Part shown: positions 8,273 through 19,622 of the stretch, piece after piece
Layout: each line of letters begins with the position of its first letter
Position numbering within the stretch: position 1 is the stretch's first letter
Assembly: GCF_008693385.1 (NCBI RefSeq)
Contig: NZ_CP044066.1
Location: 124,001 to 188,000 of the forward strand
DNA: 64,000 bases
Direction: 5' to 3'
Source of the DNA: Cupriavidus pauculus
Lineage (GTDB): Bacteria > Pseudomonadota > Gammaproteobacteria > Burkholderiales > Burkholderiaceae
Made by a program: the position numbers and the translations under genes
Notes under the pieces: generated by a model
What the model was told of the DNA's origin: nothing
Database searches by the model: none
What the model saw: only the letters and a program-made list of their open reading frames with translations

Positions 8273-8854
8273 TCACTTGACGGTAAGCCGCTCCGCAGTG
8301 CGATGCAACGCGACACCGACGTTGATGACGGCCTTTTCCGCAGCTTTGTCCTTGAGACCGATCCCGCCGTCGAATGCTTGATGGGCAAGTCCGAGCGTAA
8401 ATGCCTCCGGAACAACCACGACACCCAGCTTGTCCAGCACCGTGCGCAACGCAAGCTGCGAACGCAGGCCACCCAGTTGCCCTGGCGATGCAGAAACCAT
8501 TGCCGCTACCTTTCCTGCAAGCAGCGCAACGCCCGAGGTGCCGTCTTCCTGCGGGCGACTTACCCAATCCAGCGCATTCTTCAGCGCGGCGGTATAGCCG
8601 CCGTTGAACTCGGGCGTTGCAATCAGCAATGCATCGTGCTCGGCGAACACCGCCTGCAGCCGACGCACTTCTGCGGGAATCCCTTGATCGGCTTCCAAGT
8701 CGCCGTCATAGATCGGCAACGCAAAATCGCGCAGCCGGATTGACGTCACGGATGCACCCGCATCGCGCGCGCCATTTGCGGCGATATCGAGCAGCTTCTG
8801 ATTCAGCGAGCCGCGACGAGAACTGCCGCTCACCGCAAGGATTCTGATACTCAT
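8273..8854 (-). CDS. NAD(P)H-dependent FMN reductase, flavodoxin-like
   Basis: The 193-residue protein begins at an ATG preceded by AGGAGA. It has the flavodoxin fold signature of the ChrR/YieF/SsuE family: phosphate-binding SGSSRRGSLNQKL near residue 9 and TPEFNGGYTAALKNALDW near residue 80, which binds the flavin. It is the last gene of the minus-strand nba operon, 25 bp after the NbaB-like gene. In a nitroaromatic pathway it could supply reduced FMN or act as an auxiliary nitro- or quinone reductase. The KU-7 nba set as I know it does not name such a gene, so its role is inferred from position. Confidence 0.85.
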   Translation of the reverse strand: MSIRILAVSGSSRRGSLNQKLLDIAANGARDAGASVTSIRLRDFALPIYDGDLEADQGIPAEVRRLQAVFAEHDALLIATPEFNGGYTAALKNALDWVSRPQEDGTSGVALLAGKVAAMVSASPGQLGGLRSQLALRTVLDKLGVVVVPEAFTLGLAHQAFDGGIGLKDKAAEKAVINVGVALHRTAERLTVK

Positions 8855-8879
8855 GCCATCTCCTGAAGAGGTCTTGAAG

Positions 8880-9374
8880 TTACTGCGCCGGCGGGGGTCG
8901 GTATTCGATTTCACCGCCCGGCAAGAAATACATCATCAGGGCCCTGCCCTTGACGGTCGGAAAATGCTCGCTCATCGGCGCAAAGACGCGCCAGCCCGCG
9001 CCATGCTCGCAGAACTGGGCGCCGGGTTCGAGCGGGATGATCATGTTGATTTCGCCTCGCGTGTGGCAGTGATACTGGCCCTTGACGTCGCGCAGCAGCC
9101 CGCTTTCCACGCTCATCTCCGCCGTCTGGTAACCAGGTTCGGCGATCCGACCCCGGCGGTACGCGGCACCGTCGATCTCGACGTAACCCGCCCATCCCTC
9201 TTCCACGCCCAGCTTCAACAGCCTGCACATCTCCTCGTACGCTTGCGTCCCGGCACCGTAGTGTTCGTTCAGGTGCGCTTCGAGTTCTTCATCGAGTGGG
9301 CGCGAACGCATGTCGTCGCACAGGCGACGCACCCATTGAAGCAACTCCTCCTTGTGTGGACCTTGCGGCAGCAT
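8880..9374 (-). CDS. nbaB: Hydroxylaminobenzoate mutase/lyase family protein (DUF4863, NbaB-like)
   Basis: The 164-residue protein looks like the DUF4863 family, which includes 4-hydroxylaminobenzoate lyase (PnbB) and 2-hydroxylaminobenzoate mutase (NbaB). Visible conserved stretches are YHCHTRGEINMIIPL and GWRVFAPMSEHFPTV, a cupin-like metal-binding pattern with two His and a Glu. Expected reaction here: 2-hydroxylaminobenzoate to 3-hydroxyanthranilate. Start at 9374 because AAGGAG is 6 bp upstream; an ATG at 9398 lacks a site. Its neighbours are the ACMS decarboxylase gene upstream and the FMN reductase gene downstream. The gene symbol rests on context plus family. Confidence 0.78.
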   Translation of the reverse strand: MLPQGPHKEELLQWVRRLCDDMRSRPLDEELEAHLNEHYGAGTQAYEEMCRLLKLGVEEGWAGYVEIDGAAYRRGRIAEPGYQTAEMSVESGLLRDVKGQYHCHTRGEINMIIPLEPGAQFCEHGAGWRVFAPMSEHFPTVKGRALMMYFLPGGEIEYRPPPAQ

Positions 9375-9406
9375 CTGGCTCTCCTTATTTATCTGCATCG
9401 TCTGCC

Positions 9407-10420
9407 TCAGCCTACGGCCTGGGGCAGACTGAAAAACCTGGCGGCATTACCGCCAAGAATACGGCCTTTGGCCTGATCGCTCAGACCGCCGTGGTTTTCT
9501 ACCAACGCGCCGATTGACTGCTCACCCAGCGGATACGGGTAATCGGACCCCAGTAGCACCCGTTCCTCGCCCATGACGTCTACCAGCAGGCTGAGGGATT
9601 TCGCGTCGAATACCGCGCTGTCCACGGAGAAGCGGTCCACATAGGACGACGGCAGTTTCGGGCAATCCTCACGGACGATGTCGCGATGGCGCCATGCGTT
9701 GTCGACACGCCCCAGCAGGAACGCGAAGCTGCCGCCGCCATGCGCAAAGCACAGCTTCAGGGATCGTGGAATCCGCTCGAATGCACCGGACAGGATCAGC
9801 GACAGGATGCCCAGCTGGGTTTCCGCCGGCATCGCCACCAGCCACGGCAACATCCATTTCTTCATCCGGCCATCAGTCATCATGTCCCACGGATGCACGA
9901 GTACGGGGATGCCTTCGTTGGCGCAGTGACACAGAAACTGGACCAGGCCCTCGTCGTCGAGATCGCGCGCACCCACGTGGTTGCCGATCTGCACGCCGCA
10001 ATGTCCCGAAGCGTGCGCACGCGATGCCTCCTGGCATGCCAGTTCGATATCCTGCAGCGGAACCTGCGCGAGTGCCCTGAGCCGATCCGGTGCGACCGCG
10101 CAGAGTTCGAGCGCCTTGTCGTTTATGCGCTGCGCCCACTGCCACGCCGTGCTGGCGTCGTAGCGATAGCCGAACATCACCGGTGTAGCGCACATCAGTT
10201 GCACATCGATCCGTTGTTCGTCCATCTGTTCCAGACGTCGACGCGGGTCCCACAGCGGACGGTTGACCGGCCGGAACGCCCGGTCGCCCAGCATGATCGT
10301 TCCCGTTTCGCCATCGTCCGAGACGGCAAGCCACGGCACATCCGGCTGGCCGACTTGCGCAGCTTCCTCCCGCGAAATCGTCGGGAAAAAGTGGGAGTGC
10401 ATATCAATTCGCAAGGTCAT
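9407..10420 (-). CDS. nbaD: 2-amino-3-carboxymuconate 6-semialdehyde decarboxylase (ACMSD)
   Basis: The 337-residue amidohydrolase-fold enzyme removes CO2 from the ring-opening product of 3-hydroxyanthranilate, giving 2-aminomuconate semialdehyde. Metal ligands visible: His8 and His10 (MHSH), His in VLVHPWD, His in CFAHGGG and Asp in [11 protein letters not shown], as in zinc ACMSD enzymes. Length fits the family (about 330). The frame stays open 51 nt further upstream, into the end of the preceding gene, but [10 protein letters not shown] is the usual N-terminus. It sits between the decarboxylase NbaG gene (19 bp gap) and the NbaB-like gene. Confidence 0.92.
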   Translation of the reverse strand: MTLRIDMHSHFFPTISREEAAQVGQPDVPWLAVSDDGETGTIMLGDRAFRPVNRPLWDPRRRLEQMDEQRIDVQLMCATPVMFGYRYDASTAWQWAQRINDKALELCAVAPDRLRALAQVPLQDIELACQEASRAHASGHCGVQIGNHVGARDLDDEGLVQFLCHCANEGIPVLVHPWDMMTDGRMKKWMLPWLVAMPAETQLGILSLILSGAFERIPRSLKLCFAHGGGSFAFLLGRVDNAWRHRDIVREDCPKLPSSYVDRFSVDSAVFDAKSLSLLVDVMGEERVLLGSDYPYPLGEQSIGALVENHGGLSDQAKGRILGGNAARFFSLPQAVG

Positions 10421-10439
10421 GGTTTCGCTATGGAAAAGC

Positions 10440-11207
10440 CTACAGGCGGGTTGTGATATCGACTTCGCCAACCCCGCTCACCAGCACCTGCACATGGCTG
10501 GCCGGCACCAGCGGGTGGGCGGCCGTGGCCGCGCCGGCCATGATGAGCGAGCCTGCCGGCAATGCCGTCTCAGACTCGCTGGCAAGCCGCGAGGCTTCCA
10601 CGACAGCGCGAACCGGATGACCGAGAATGGCCGCGGTCGAGCCGATCTGCATGTCCCTGCCGTCCACGCGCATGATCACGCCCGCATTGCCCAGGCTATC
10701 GAGGTTTCGCGCCCAGTTGCCTACGACGAGTCCGGCGCTGGAACAGTTGTCGGCTACCACATCTTCCAGCGTGAAGCGGAAGTCCTGGTAGCGGGAATCG
10801 ATGATCTCCATTGCCGGCGCCACGGCCTCCAGGTAGTCCTTCGCCTCTAGCGCCGTCAGTGGCCGGTCAATCGTCCTGCGCGTCAGGAAGCAGACCTCGG
10901 GCTCGACACGCGGATGGATGAATCGCCGCAGACTGACGTTACCGCCGTCGTCCTCCAGCATGGCGTCGGTGAGCCAGCCCCAGATCAGATCCGACACTCC
11001 CATCTGCATCATCTTGGCGCGGCTCGTGAAGCCGAGCTTGATGCCGATGCGACGCTCGCCGCGCTGCACGCGGCGATCGATAGACATACGCTGGATGCGA
11101 TACGCGTCATGCACGGAAAACGCATCGACCGTCGTGAGTTGATGGATCGCGGTCGCTTTCACCGCCGCCTCGTCGACCAGGCGCGCGGCATCCTCGATAT
11201 CGATCAT
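10440..11207 (-). CDS. nbaG: 2-oxo-3-hexenedioate (4-oxalocrotonate) decarboxylase
   Basis: The 255-residue protein belongs to the hydratase/decarboxylase family. Segment [16 protein letters not shown] followed by IWGWLTDAM, and [10 protein letters not shown] with its metal-binding glutamates, matches decarboxylases (AmnE/DmpH type) rather than hydratases. It converts 4-oxalocrotonate to 2-hydroxypenta-2,4-dienoate plus CO2, usually in complex with the hydratase encoded at 13188-14018. Its start codon overlaps the stop of the aldolase gene (ATGA, 11204-11207), which indicates translational coupling in one operon. Confidence 0.9.
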   Translation of the reverse strand: MIDIEDAARLVDEAAVKATAIHQLTTVDAFSVHDAYRIQRMSIDRRVQRGERRIGIKLGFTSRAKMMQMGVSDLIWGWLTDAMLEDDGGNVSLRRFIHPRVEPEVCFLTRRTIDRPLTALEAKDYLEAVAPAMEIIDSRYQDFRFTLEDVVADNCSSAGLVVGNWARNLDSLGNAGVIMRVDGRDMQIGSTAAILGHPVRAVVEASRLASESETALPAGSLIMAGAATAAHPLVPASHVQVLVSGVGEVDITTRL

Positions 11208-12244
11208 GCGGCCCTCGCTTGCTGTGCATTGCGATGGACGAGATCCAGCGCCACGTCGACGATCATGTCCTCCTGCCCCCCAACCATCCGGCGGTTGCCG
11301 AGTTCGACCAGAATGTCGAACGTCGAGATCCCGTATTTGACCGAGGCCGCTTCCGCATGGCGCAGGAAACTCGAATAGACACCGGCATAGCCAAGTGCGA
11401 GCGTCTCTCTGTCGACGCGCACCGGACGCTCCTGCAACGGCCGGACAATATCGTCTGCGGCATCAATCAGTGTCTTGACGTCGCAACCATGGTTCAACCC
11501 CATGCGATCTACGGCCGCGATGAAGACCTCCAGCGGCGCATTGCCAGCGCCGGCGCCCATTCCGGCCAGCGACGCATCCACGCGGTCGCAACCCTCCTGG
11601 ACCGCGACAATCGAGTTGGCCACGCCCAGCGAGAGATTGTGGTGCGCATGCATGCCAGTCTGCGTTGCAGGATCGAGCGTGGCTTTCAGCGCGCGAAAGC
11701 GTGCCGCCACGTCATCCATGTTCAGTGCACCACCGGAGTCCACCACGTAGACACACTGCGCACCGTATGTTTCCATCAGCTTGGCCTGCTGGGCGAGCAG
11801 TGCCGGCGTGGTCATGTGGCTCATCATCAGGAAGCCAACCGTATCCATGCCGAGCGAGCGCGCGTACTCGATGTGTTGCCGCGAGATATCGGCTTCCGTG
11901 CAATGCGTGGCCACGCGCACCACGCGTGCACCGGCCTCGTAGGCTTCGCGCAAGTCATGCAGCGTGCCGATGCCCGGGATCAGCAGCGTTGCGACCTGGG
12001 CGCGCCGGACCGCTCCGCTCACGGCGGCGATCCAGTCGTAATCCGTGTGTGCGCCGAGACCATAGTTGAAGCTCGATCCGGCCAGGCCGTCACCGTGCGC
12101 CACCTCGATGCTGTCGACACCGGCGGCGTCGAGCGCTTTGGCAATTCGCACGGCCTGGTCCACGGTGTACTGGTGACGGATGGCGTGCATGCCATCGCGC
12201 AGCGTCACATCGGAAACGTAGAGCTTTTTCGTGTGGGTCGTCAT
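11204..12244 (-). CDS. nbaI: 4-hydroxy-2-oxovalerate aldolase
   Basis: The 346-residue enzyme cleaves 4-hydroxy-2-oxovalerate to pyruvate and acetaldehyde. HMG-CoA-lyase-like motifs are visible: [15 protein letters not shown] at the N-terminus (metal Asp and catalytic Arg/His), [15 protein letters not shown] (metal His pair) and [10 protein letters not shown]. It normally forms a channelling complex with the acylating acetaldehyde dehydrogenase, encoded just upstream. Start at 12244 because AAGGAG lies 6 bp ahead; an ATG at 12259 would overlap the dehydrogenase stop. It overlaps the decarboxylase gene by 4 bp. Confidence 0.94.
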   Translation of the reverse strand: MTTHTKKLYVSDVTLRDGMHAIRHQYTVDQAVRIAKALDAAGVDSIEVAHGDGLAGSSFNYGLGAHTDYDWIAAVSGAVRRAQVATLLIPGIGTLHDLREAYEAGARVVRVATHCTEADISRQHIEYARSLGMDTVGFLMMSHMTTPALLAQQAKLMETYGAQCVYVVDSGGALNMDDVAARFRALKATLDPATQTGMHAHHNLSLGVANSIVAVQEGCDRVDASLAGMGAGAGNAPLEVFIAAVDRMGLNHGCDVKTLIDAADDIVRPLQERPVRVDRETLALGYAGVYSSFLRHAEAASVKYGISTFDILVELGNRRMVGGQEDMIVDVALDLVHRNAQQARAA

Positions 12245-12255
12245 TGTGATCTCCT

Positions 12256-13191
12256 TCACATAGCCAGCCGCTTGGCCATCATTTCATCTGCAGTGCGCAG
12301 TGCAGCCGAGGTCATGATGTCGAGGTTCCCGGCATAGGCGGGCAGGTAGTGCGCGGCGCCTTCGACCTCCAGGAACACACTCACCTTGAGCCCGGTGGCG
12401 GGGGCCCCCGTCTTCAGGAAACGCGCCGGCAGATCGACACGATCGAACTGCACCGCCTGCTTCAGCCGATACCCCGGTACATAGGCCGATACGTGTGCTA
12501 CCTGTGCGTGAATTGCCTCGTCGATCCGCACGGTGTCTGCGTCCGCATCCACCAGGCAATACACGGTGTCGCGCATGAGCAGCGGCGGTTCGGCGGGATT
12601 CAGGACGATGATGGCCTTCCCCACGGTGGCGCCACCAATGATCTCGATGGCGCGTGACGTCGTCTCGGTGAACTCGTCGATGTTGGCGCGCGTACCCGGA
12701 CCCGCCGAGCGGCTGGAGATCGAGGCAACGATCTCCCCGTAGTGGACGGATGCAACGTCGGAGACCGCGCGGACGATGGGAATCGTGGCCTGCCCGCCGC
12801 ACGTCACCATGTTGACGTTCGTGGAATCAAGATTCGCCTCCAGATTGACGCACGGTACGACGAAAGGCCCGAGTGCGGCCGGCGTCAGGTCGATGACCGT
12901 CACGCCATGCTGCGCAAGTATCTCGGCGTGATGCGCATGCGCACTGGCCGACGTGGCATCGAACGCGATGCGCACGTCGCGGAACTCCGGCATCGCGACC
13001 AGCCCCTCGATACCATCGGCCGTGGTCGCCACACCAAGCCGCTGGGCACGTGCCAGGCCATCGGAAGCGGGATCGATGCCCACCATGGCCGCCATCTTGA
13101 GATGACGGGCGTTGCGCATCACTTTGATCATCAGATCAGTGCCGATGTTGCCGGACCCGATGATGGCTACAGAAAATTTATTGTCGCTCAC
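12256..13191 (-). CDS. nbaJ: Acetaldehyde dehydrogenase (acylating)
   Basis: The 311-residue enzyme oxidises acetaldehyde with NAD and CoA to acetyl-CoA. The N-terminal Rossmann motif is [15 protein letters not shown], and the catalytic Cys is in [14 protein letters not shown] near residue 130, with [15 protein letters not shown] downstream, as in DmpF/MhpF enzymes. The start is a GTG at 13191 overlapping the hydratase stop by 4 bp (GTGA). The longer upstream frame is not dehydrogenase-like. Partner of the aldolase at 11204-12244. Confidence 0.93.
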   Translation of the reverse strand: MSDNKFSVAIIGSGNIGTDLMIKVMRNARHLKMAAMVGIDPASDGLARAQRLGVATTADGIEGLVAMPEFRDVRIAFDATSASAHAHHAEILAQHGVTVIDLTPAALGPFVVPCVNLEANLDSTNVNMVTCGGQATIPIVRAVSDVASVHYGEIVASISSRSAGPGTRANIDEFTETTSRAIEIIGGATVGKAIIVLNPAEPPLLMRDTVYCLVDADADTVRIDEAIHAQVAHVSAYVPGYRLKQAVQFDRVDLPARFLKTGAPATGLKVSVFLEVEGAAHYLPAYAGNLDIMTSAALRTADEMMAKRLAM

Positions 13192-14018
13192 GATTGAAAC
13201 TCCGATGACTTCGAGAAGACGGCGCGCACTTCGCCCAGGCCTTCGATCCTCGCGGAGAAGACATCCCCGGCATGTACCGCAACCATGGGCCCCAATGCGC
13301 CGGTCAGCACCACATCGCCGGCCTGCAAGGGTTGCCCGACGCGAACCATCATGTCGGCAAGCCATACGGCAGCATTCAACGGATTGCCCAGGCATGCGGC
13401 GCCCGCCCCCACGCTGACCTGCTCGCCCCTGCGTTCCATGACCATGCCGCAACGCACGAGATCCAGATCACCCAGCTTGACGGGGCGCGTTCCGAGCACA
13501 AAGAGTCCGCTCGACGCGTTGTCCGCCACGGTATCGAGCAGTCGGATATCCCAGTTCGCGATGCGGCTGCCCACGACCTCGATGGCCGGCAGCGCATAGG
13601 CCGTGGACCCAACGATATCGGCAATCGTATGGCGCTCGTGCGGCAGGTCGTACTCGATCATCAGCGCAATCTCCGCTTCGACCTTGGGCTGATGGGTCCG
13701 GCCGAAGGGTATTTCCTCGCCGTCGCCGAAAGCCATGGTGTCCAGCAGCGTGCCGAAGTCCGGCGTGTCTACACCCAACTGCGCCTGCACGATCTTCGAC
13801 GTCAGGCCAATCTTGCGCCCCACGGTGCGCCCGCCGGCAGCCAACTGCCGTTGAATGTTGATCTGCTGGATGCGGTAGGCGTGTTCGAGCGCCACACCCC
13901 CACGCTTGGCCAATGCTTCGATGGCATCGCGAACAGGAGGAACGGGGCTGAACGGCTGCGCCCCATGCGGCTGCCACAGCGAATCGGCAATGCCCTGCAG
14001 TGTCGGATGACTGTCCAT
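13188..14018 (-). CDS. nbaH: 2-keto-4-pentenoate (2-oxopent-4-enoate) hydratase
   Basis: The 276-residue MhpD-type hydratase adds water to 2-hydroxypenta-2,4-dienoate, giving 4-hydroxy-2-oxovalerate. The segment [20 protein letters not shown] followed by DFGTLLD distinguishes it from the paralogous decarboxylase at 10440; metal-binding glutamates lie in [11 protein letters not shown]. Start at 14018, 2 bp after the stop of the dehydrogenase gene, and its own stop overlaps the next start, so it is tightly packed in the operon. Confidence 0.92.
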   Translation of the reverse strand: MDSHPTLQGIADSLWQPHGAQPFSPVPPVRDAIEALAKRGGVALEHAYRIQQINIQRQLAAGGRTVGRKIGLTSKIVQAQLGVDTPDFGTLLDTMAFGDGEEIPFGRTHQPKVEAEIALMIEYDLPHERHTIADIVGSTAYALPAIEVVGSRIANWDIRLLDTVADNASSGLFVLGTRPVKLGDLDLVRCGMVMERRGEQVSVGAGAACLGNPLNAAVWLADMMVRVGQPLQAGDVVLTGALGPMVAVHAGDVFSARIEGLGEVRAVFSKSSEFQS

Positions 14019-14020
14019 GT

Positions 14021-15511
14021 TCAATCGACCCTCACGCAGATGTTCGTGATCTCGGAATAGAAGTCCATGGAGTGGCGTCCCCCCTCCCGTCCGAATCCCG
14101 AGAGCTTTGCGCCGCCGAAGGGCGTACGCAGGTCCCGCGCATACCAAGCGTTGACCCACACGATGCCGGTCTCGATCTGCTGTGCAACGCGGTGGCCTCT
14201 TGCAAGGTGCGTGGTCCACACGCTGGCTGCCAGGCCGTACTTGCTGTTGTTCACCCGTGCCACCACTTCGTCCTCGGCGTCGAACGGCGCGATATGGCAA
14301 ACGGGCCCGAATACTTCTTCGGTGACACACCGTGCGGTATCCGGCAGTCCGGTCCAGATCGTGGGCTGGACGAAGGCGCCGTTGTCGCAGTCATCGCCAA
14401 AATGCGGTACGTCACCGCCAGTCACCACGGTTGCGCCCTCTTCGACGGCGAGCCTGAAGTAGCTCAGCACCTTATCGCGATGACCCTTGGAAATCATGGG
14501 GCCGGTAGTGTTGCCAGCCACGTACGGCGACCCGACGCGCAGCGCCTTCGTGCGCGCCTTCAACTCGGAGACGAAGCGCTCGAAGATCGAACGTTCGACA
14601 TAGACGCGCTCCGTGCACATGCAGACCTGCCCCGCATTGGTGAAGCTGGAGCGCAGGATGCCTTCGACCGCAGCGTCGAAATCCGCGTCGGCGAACACGA
14701 TCGCCGCATTCTTGCCGCCGAGTTCGAAGGACACGTTCTTCACGCCATCGGCCACGGCCTTCATGATGGTGCTGCCGGTCCTGGACTCGCCGGTGAAGGT
14801 AATGGCATCGATCTCCGGATGCCGGGTCAGCCATTCCCCCGCGGCGTTGGGGCCGTGCCCATGAATCAGGTTGAACACACCGTTGGGCAGTCCGGCGTCG
14901 CGAATGACGTCCGCCAGCAGCGTTGCGCTGGTCGGCGACTCCTCCGACGGCTTGGCCACCACCGTGTTGCCCATGGCCAGTGCCGGAGCCACTTTCCACG
15001 TCAGCAGGAGCAGCGGCAGGTTCCAGGGCGATATCACGCCGACCACACCCAGCGGTTTGCGCGTGACGTAGTTGAGCAATTGCGTGCCATCCGCGCCGCT
15101 CGACTCGAAACACTCGCTGTGCGCGGTGCTGACAAGATCGGCAAAGGTCCGGAAGTTCGAGATCGCGCGGGCGACATCGAGCGCCCTGGCCTGTGCAATG
15201 GGCCGGCCGGTATCTGCGACTTCCGCCGCCACGAACTCGTCAAAGCGATCCAGTATCCCGTCTGCGATGCGGCGCAAGGCTTCGGCCCGCTGTGCAGGCG
15301 TGGTCTTGCGCCACGGTCCGTTGTGCGCACGTCGTGCCGCGCGCACCGCCGCGTCGACCGTCGCGGCATCCGCCTCGGTCACCTGCGAAAGCTCCCGGCC
15401 ATCGACGGGACTGAGCTTGGGAAAAGAATCCTTCCATGCGACAAATTCGCCGTCGACGAAACATCGCAATTGCCTGGGCAATCGCTGTGCGATCTCTGCG
15501 TAATAATCCAT
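14021..15511 (-). CDS. nbaE: 2-aminomuconate 6-semialdehyde dehydrogenase
   Basis: The 496-residue aldehyde dehydrogenase oxidises 2-aminomuconate semialdehyde to 2-aminomuconate with NAD. Visible: [18 protein letters not shown] (coenzyme site), the catalytic Glu in [12 protein letters not shown], the catalytic Cys in [12 protein letters not shown] near residue 300, and [15 protein letters not shown] at the end. Start at 15511 follows AGGAG. It is the first gene of the downstream operon; the promoter region (15512-15636) carries a candidate LysR operator, and a terminator ends the preceding porin transcript. Confidence 0.92.
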   Translation of the reverse strand: MDYYAEIAQRLPRQLRCFVDGEFVAWKDSFPKLSPVDGRELSQVTEADAATVDAAVRAARRAHNGPWRKTTPAQRAEALRRIADGILDRFDEFVAAEVADTGRPIAQARALDVARAISNFRTFADLVSTAHSECFESSGADGTQLLNYVTRKPLGVVGVISPWNLPLLLLTWKVAPALAMGNTVVAKPSEESPTSATLLADVIRDAGLPNGVFNLIHGHGPNAAGEWLTRHPEIDAITFTGESRTGSTIMKAVADGVKNVSFELGGKNAAIVFADADFDAAVEGILRSSFTNAGQVCMCTERVYVERSIFERFVSELKARTKALRVGSPYVAGNTTGPMISKGHRDKVLSYFRLAVEEGATVVTGGDVPHFGDDCDNGAFVQPTIWTGLPDTARCVTEEVFGPVCHIAPFDAEDEVVARVNNSKYGLAASVWTTHLARGHRVAQQIETGIVWVNAWYARDLRTPFGGAKLSGFGREGGRHSMDFYSEITNICVRVD

Positions 15512-15568
15512 GAGCACTCCTGCAACGGGTAGTGAGGCAAGTCTAGAAGTGCTGGCCCGGCTTGAATA

Positions 15569-15589
15569 ATCAAACCTTGGGCGGTTGAT
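15569..15589. promoter_or_regulatory. Candidate NbaR (LysR) operator
   Basis: ATCAAACC and GGTTGAT form a near-perfect inverted repeat with a 6-bp spacer, 58 bp upstream of the dehydrogenase start. The 8-mer ATAATCAA at its edge also occurs at 21312-21319, 88 bp upstream of the transporter gene that starts the other nba transcript. Confidence 0.5.
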
Positions 15590-15636
15590 ATAAGGCCGTG
15601 GAATAGCAATAGCCGGGCACGCCCGTGGCGCCACGC

Positions 15637-15682
15637 AAAAAAAAAAGCGCCAGGGCGCTTCTGAAGCAAAGCGCCCTGGCGT
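15637..15682 (-). terminator. Rho-independent terminator after the porin gene
   Basis: Read on the minus strand, a 14-bp GC-rich stem (GCGCCAGGGCGCTT with its complement) with a 7-nt loop is followed by a run of ten T. It closes the transporter-to-porin transcript and isolates it from the dehydrogenase operon. Confidence 0.9.
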
Positions 15683-15717
15683 TGCAACGCACCGCAACGG
15701 GTGCGCGTCACCCAATG

Positions 15718-16803
15718 TCAGAAGATGTGCTTGATGCCTGCGGTGACACCCAGCTGGTTGCCGCCTGCCGTGGGCATGGCGGCGGGCGTGGCGCCGGAAC
15801 TGACAGACATCGCAAGCTGGCCGCCGTTATCGATAAATCCAACAGCGGTGTAGACGGTGGTCCGCTTCGAGAACGCGTAGTTGGCGCGCGCCGCATAAAG
15901 CCATGCCTTGTCCGCGCTTTGGTGGTAGCGCAGATAGAGCAGCTCGCCGTCGACGCTGAAGGCTGGCGTGACGGCGTAGGACATCCCACCGTACAGGAGA
16001 TCGCTACGCGGCGTTGCCGCATTGCCATCATTGTCCCGGCGAATCCAGCCGCCGCCGACCTTCGCGCGCCCGATGTTTGTGTAGCCGCTCAACGAGAGGC
16101 GATCATCCTTCAAGCCGCTGCTGGTGAGGCCGCCTGCAGCGCCAGCGCCGCCGCGCAAGGAATCGTAGGCCGCATAGACGCCCCATTGACTGTTGCTGTA
16201 ACCCACCAACGCCGACCACTCGCGACAGGCATTGTGATCGCCGGCGTTTTCACCCGCACAAGACATCCCGGCCGGTGCGGCGTCGCGGCCGAAGCTGTAC
16301 GTTGCACCAAGGGTGAATCCGCCGAACGTACCCTTGTAGGAAATCGCATTGTCCGTGCGCGGATTCGCCATGTAGCTGTCGAGCGACGATGTGCCGAAGG
16401 TATTGGGTCCCAGCATGTCGGCATCGAGGGTTGCCCAGAACAGCATGGTGTACTGACGGCCTAGCGCCACCTGCCCCCAGGGGCCGCTGAGTCCCACCCA
16501 CGCTTGCCGGCCGAACAGCCGGCTGGCCTGATTCGATACGCCAGAGTCGGGCGCAAAGCCGGACTCCAGCACGAACGCGGACTTCAACCCGCCTCCCAAA
16601 TCCTCCGTACCGCGCAGACCCCAGCGCGAAGGGACGGTCCCCGAGAGATTGTTCATTCTCACCAGCCCGTGGTGGTCGTGGCCGACACGATTGACGTACT
16701 CGACGCCGGTATCGACCACGCCATACAGCGTGACGGACTGCGCCATGGCGCAGATTGGCGCCATGGCCAGACCCGCGCAAACCATTTTTCCAAACGTCTT
16801 CAC
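15718..16803 (-). CDS. Outer-membrane porin (Burkholderiales general porin type)
   Basis: The 361-residue protein has a signal peptide (residues 1-22, ending AMAQ) and the typical start of mature betaproteobacterial trimeric porins, SVTLYGVVDTGVEYV, followed by SRWGLRGTEDLGGGL and a C-terminal aromatic residue (KHIF), the outer-membrane targeting signal. The start is a GTG at 16803 with GGGAG 5-9 bp before it. It lies behind the LysR gene at the end of the upstream nba transcript and probably admits the aromatic acid. Confidence 0.9.
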   Translation of the reverse strand: MKTFGKMVCAGLAMAPICAMAQSVTLYGVVDTGVEYVNRVGHDHHGLVRMNNLSGTVPSRWGLRGTEDLGGGLKSAFVLESGFAPDSGVSNQASRLFGRQAWVGLSGPWGQVALGRQYTMLFWATLDADMLGPNTFGTSSLDSYMANPRTDNAISYKGTFGGFTLGATYSFGRDAAPAGMSCAGENAGDHNACREWSALVGYSNSQWGVYAAYDSLRGGAGAAGGLTSSGLKDDRLSLSGYTNIGRAKVGGGWIRRDNDGNAATPRSDLLYGGMSYAVTPAFSVDGELLYLRYHQSADKAWLYAARANYAFSKRTTVYTAVGFIDNGGQLAMSVSSGATPAAMPTAGGNQLGVTAGIKHIF

Positions 16804-16935
16804 TGCTTTCTCCCTCTTCGCATATCACTGCTGTTGGCTCTTGTACTGCGGAAAAAAAGCAAAGCGATGCCCTTCCAGCCTGGCTGGAACAGCATGTCAA
16901 AAGGTTGGTTGTGGGCTGCTGCGGAAACCGATGCG

Positions 16936-17898
16936 TCAACCGACCTCGTTGCGACCGGCGACCTCCCTCAGGCACTGGATGAACACTTCACATGCGGGCG
17001 TGAGTGGCTTGTTGGCGCGAACCGAGTAGCCGACCGTCCCGAAGGCGCCCAGTTCCGGAAGGGAAAGCGTTCGCAGCAGGCCGGCTTCGACGAACTGCCG
17101 GGCCGCTACGCGCGGCATGACCGCGATGCGGTGGGTGGTGAGCAGCAGGCCAAGGTTGGTCAGCACGGACATCGACTCCACGAGGTCGCGAGGCAGATCA
17201 ATCCCGGCACTGCGGAACATGCGTTCCACCGCGTAGCGCAACGGTGAATCCGGTGTGGGCAGGATCCACGGAAGGTGACCCAATTCGCGCAACGATGTGA
17301 CCGTTGGCCCCACGGCATCGTTTGCACTGCCCGCGACAACGTCGAGCGAGTCTTCGAAGAGCGGCTGATGGGCAAGTGGAAACGCCTCGGCGAGCGGCAA
17401 CTCCCGCTCTGGCAGGCGTCCGACGACAATATCGACTTCGCCCGTGGCCAGGGCGGGAAAGAGTTGCGCGGTCGGACCTTCGCGCACGGTGACGATGACG
17501 TTCGGCGCGCGCGCCTTCAGCCTGGCAATCGTCGACGGGAGCAGATGCGCGGAAGCGGCGATCATGGTGCCGACAATCACCCTGCCCGCCGTTCCGAAAC
17601 GGAACTGATCGAGTTCCTCCGTCATGTATCGGAACTCCGCGAGCAGCGATTTGACGCGGCGTGCCAGCAGGAGACCCAGGTCCGTTGGCACTACGCCACG
17701 ATTGGAGCGGGCAAACAAGGCCCCGTCCACGCCCGCTTCCAACTCCTGGATGATCTTGGTCACCGCCGGCTGGGTCAAGCCCATGTCGTTGGCCGCGTGC
17801 AGGATCGATCCCGTCTCAATGACACGATCGAAGACCAGCAACTGACTCAGCTTCAGGTTTCGGCTCAGTCGGATTTGCGTTAGCGGATGAACGGGCAT
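16936..17898 (-). CDS. nbaR: LysR-family regulator of the nba cluster (candidate NbaR)
   Basis: The 320-residue protein has a LysR helix-turn-helix (FDRVIETGSILHAANDMG, then LTQPAVTKIIQELE) and a C-terminal effector-binding domain of the GbpR/CbrR-like subgroup. It lies 34 bp after the nitroreductase gene, inside the cluster, so I infer it is the 2-nitrobenzoate or intermediate-responsive regulator. The start at 17898 gives the standard N-terminus length; a longer frame upstream adds non-homologous sequence. Confidence 0.82.
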   Translation of the reverse strand: MPVHPLTQIRLSRNLKLSQLLVFDRVIETGSILHAANDMGLTQPAVTKIIQELEAGVDGALFARSNRGVVPTDLGLLLARRVKSLLAEFRYMTEELDQFRFGTAGRVIVGTMIAASAHLLPSTIARLKARAPNVIVTVREGPTAQLFPALATGEVDIVVGRLPERELPLAEAFPLAHQPLFEDSLDVVAGSANDAVGPTVTSLRELGHLPWILPTPDSPLRYAVERMFRSAGIDLPRDLVESMSVLTNLGLLLTTHRIAVMPRVAARQFVEAGLLRTLSLPELGAFGTVGYSVRANKPLTPACEVFIQCLREVAGRNEVG

Positions 17899-17932
17899 GG
17901 CAGCACCATCTCTTGAAGATCCGACAGTCGAT

Positions 17933-19122
<1,190 letters not shown>

Positions 19123-19135
19123 TCAGGCTGATCGA

Positions 19136-19570
19136 TCAGCCTGCTTTCACTTGGGGCGCGTAGGCGATGGCCTTGATCTCGATGACCAGCAACGGGTGCG
19201 GCAACTGGTGCACTGCCACCGTGGTGCGCGTGGGACCGCCTTCGTCGAAGTATTCGGCATAGGTTTCGTTGTAACCCCCGAAATCGTTCATGTTGACCAG
19301 GAATGTGGTGATCTCCACCACATTCGCAAGATCCGCACCTTCGGCCTGGAGGATGTCGCGAATGTTCTCGATCACCGCTCGCGTCTGCTGCCGGATATCG
19401 ACAGTCGTGGTACCGAACGCGTCGCTGGATGCTCCGATGAAGGTGTTGTCCGGACGCCTCGAACTGGTGCCCGACACGAAGAGAAAGTCACCGGCGCGCA
19501 CCACATGGGGAAACCGCCCCCGGGGTGTTGCCTTGCCTTGCACCAGGCGCGCCTGACTGGACTGCGTCAT
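19136..19570 (-). CDS. nbaF: 2-aminomuconate deaminase (RidA/YjgF family)
   Basis: The 144-residue RidA-fold protein hydrolyses 2-aminomuconate to 4-oxalocrotonate and ammonia. Family signatures are [14 protein letters not shown] and [19 protein letters not shown]. The start at 19570 is preferred because GGAGCAGG precedes it; an ATG 12 bp further upstream lacks a ribosome site. The gene lies between the transporter and the dioxygenase genes, in one transcript. The specific activity is inferred from pathway context, because RidA proteins have several functions. Confidence 0.88.
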   Translation of the reverse strand: MTQSSQARLVQGKATPRGRFPHVVRAGDFLFVSGTSSRRPDNTFIGASSDAFGTTTVDIRQQTRAVIENIRDILQAEGADLANVVEITTFLVNMNDFGGYNETYAEYFDEGGPTRTTVAVHQLPHPLLVIEIKAIAYAPQVKAG

Positions 19571-19622
19571 TACCTGCTCCATTGATGTTGTCGTTGAGGA
19601 AATTGATTGGGAAAGGCGCGCC

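Noticed and set aside
10440..14018. The two hydratase/decarboxylase-family genes as a simple duplication
   Set aside because: They carry different diagnostic segments (decarboxylase type GIKLGFTSR with WGWLTD; hydratase type GRKIGLTSK with DFGTLLD) and serve consecutive steps.
14000..15532. A 510-codon open frame on the plus strand opposite the 2-aminomuconate semialdehyde dehydrogenase gene
   Set aside because: It is a mirror of a clearly real aldehyde dehydrogenase; its translation is Arg/His/Gly-rich without domain, as expected for antisense frames in GC-rich DNA.
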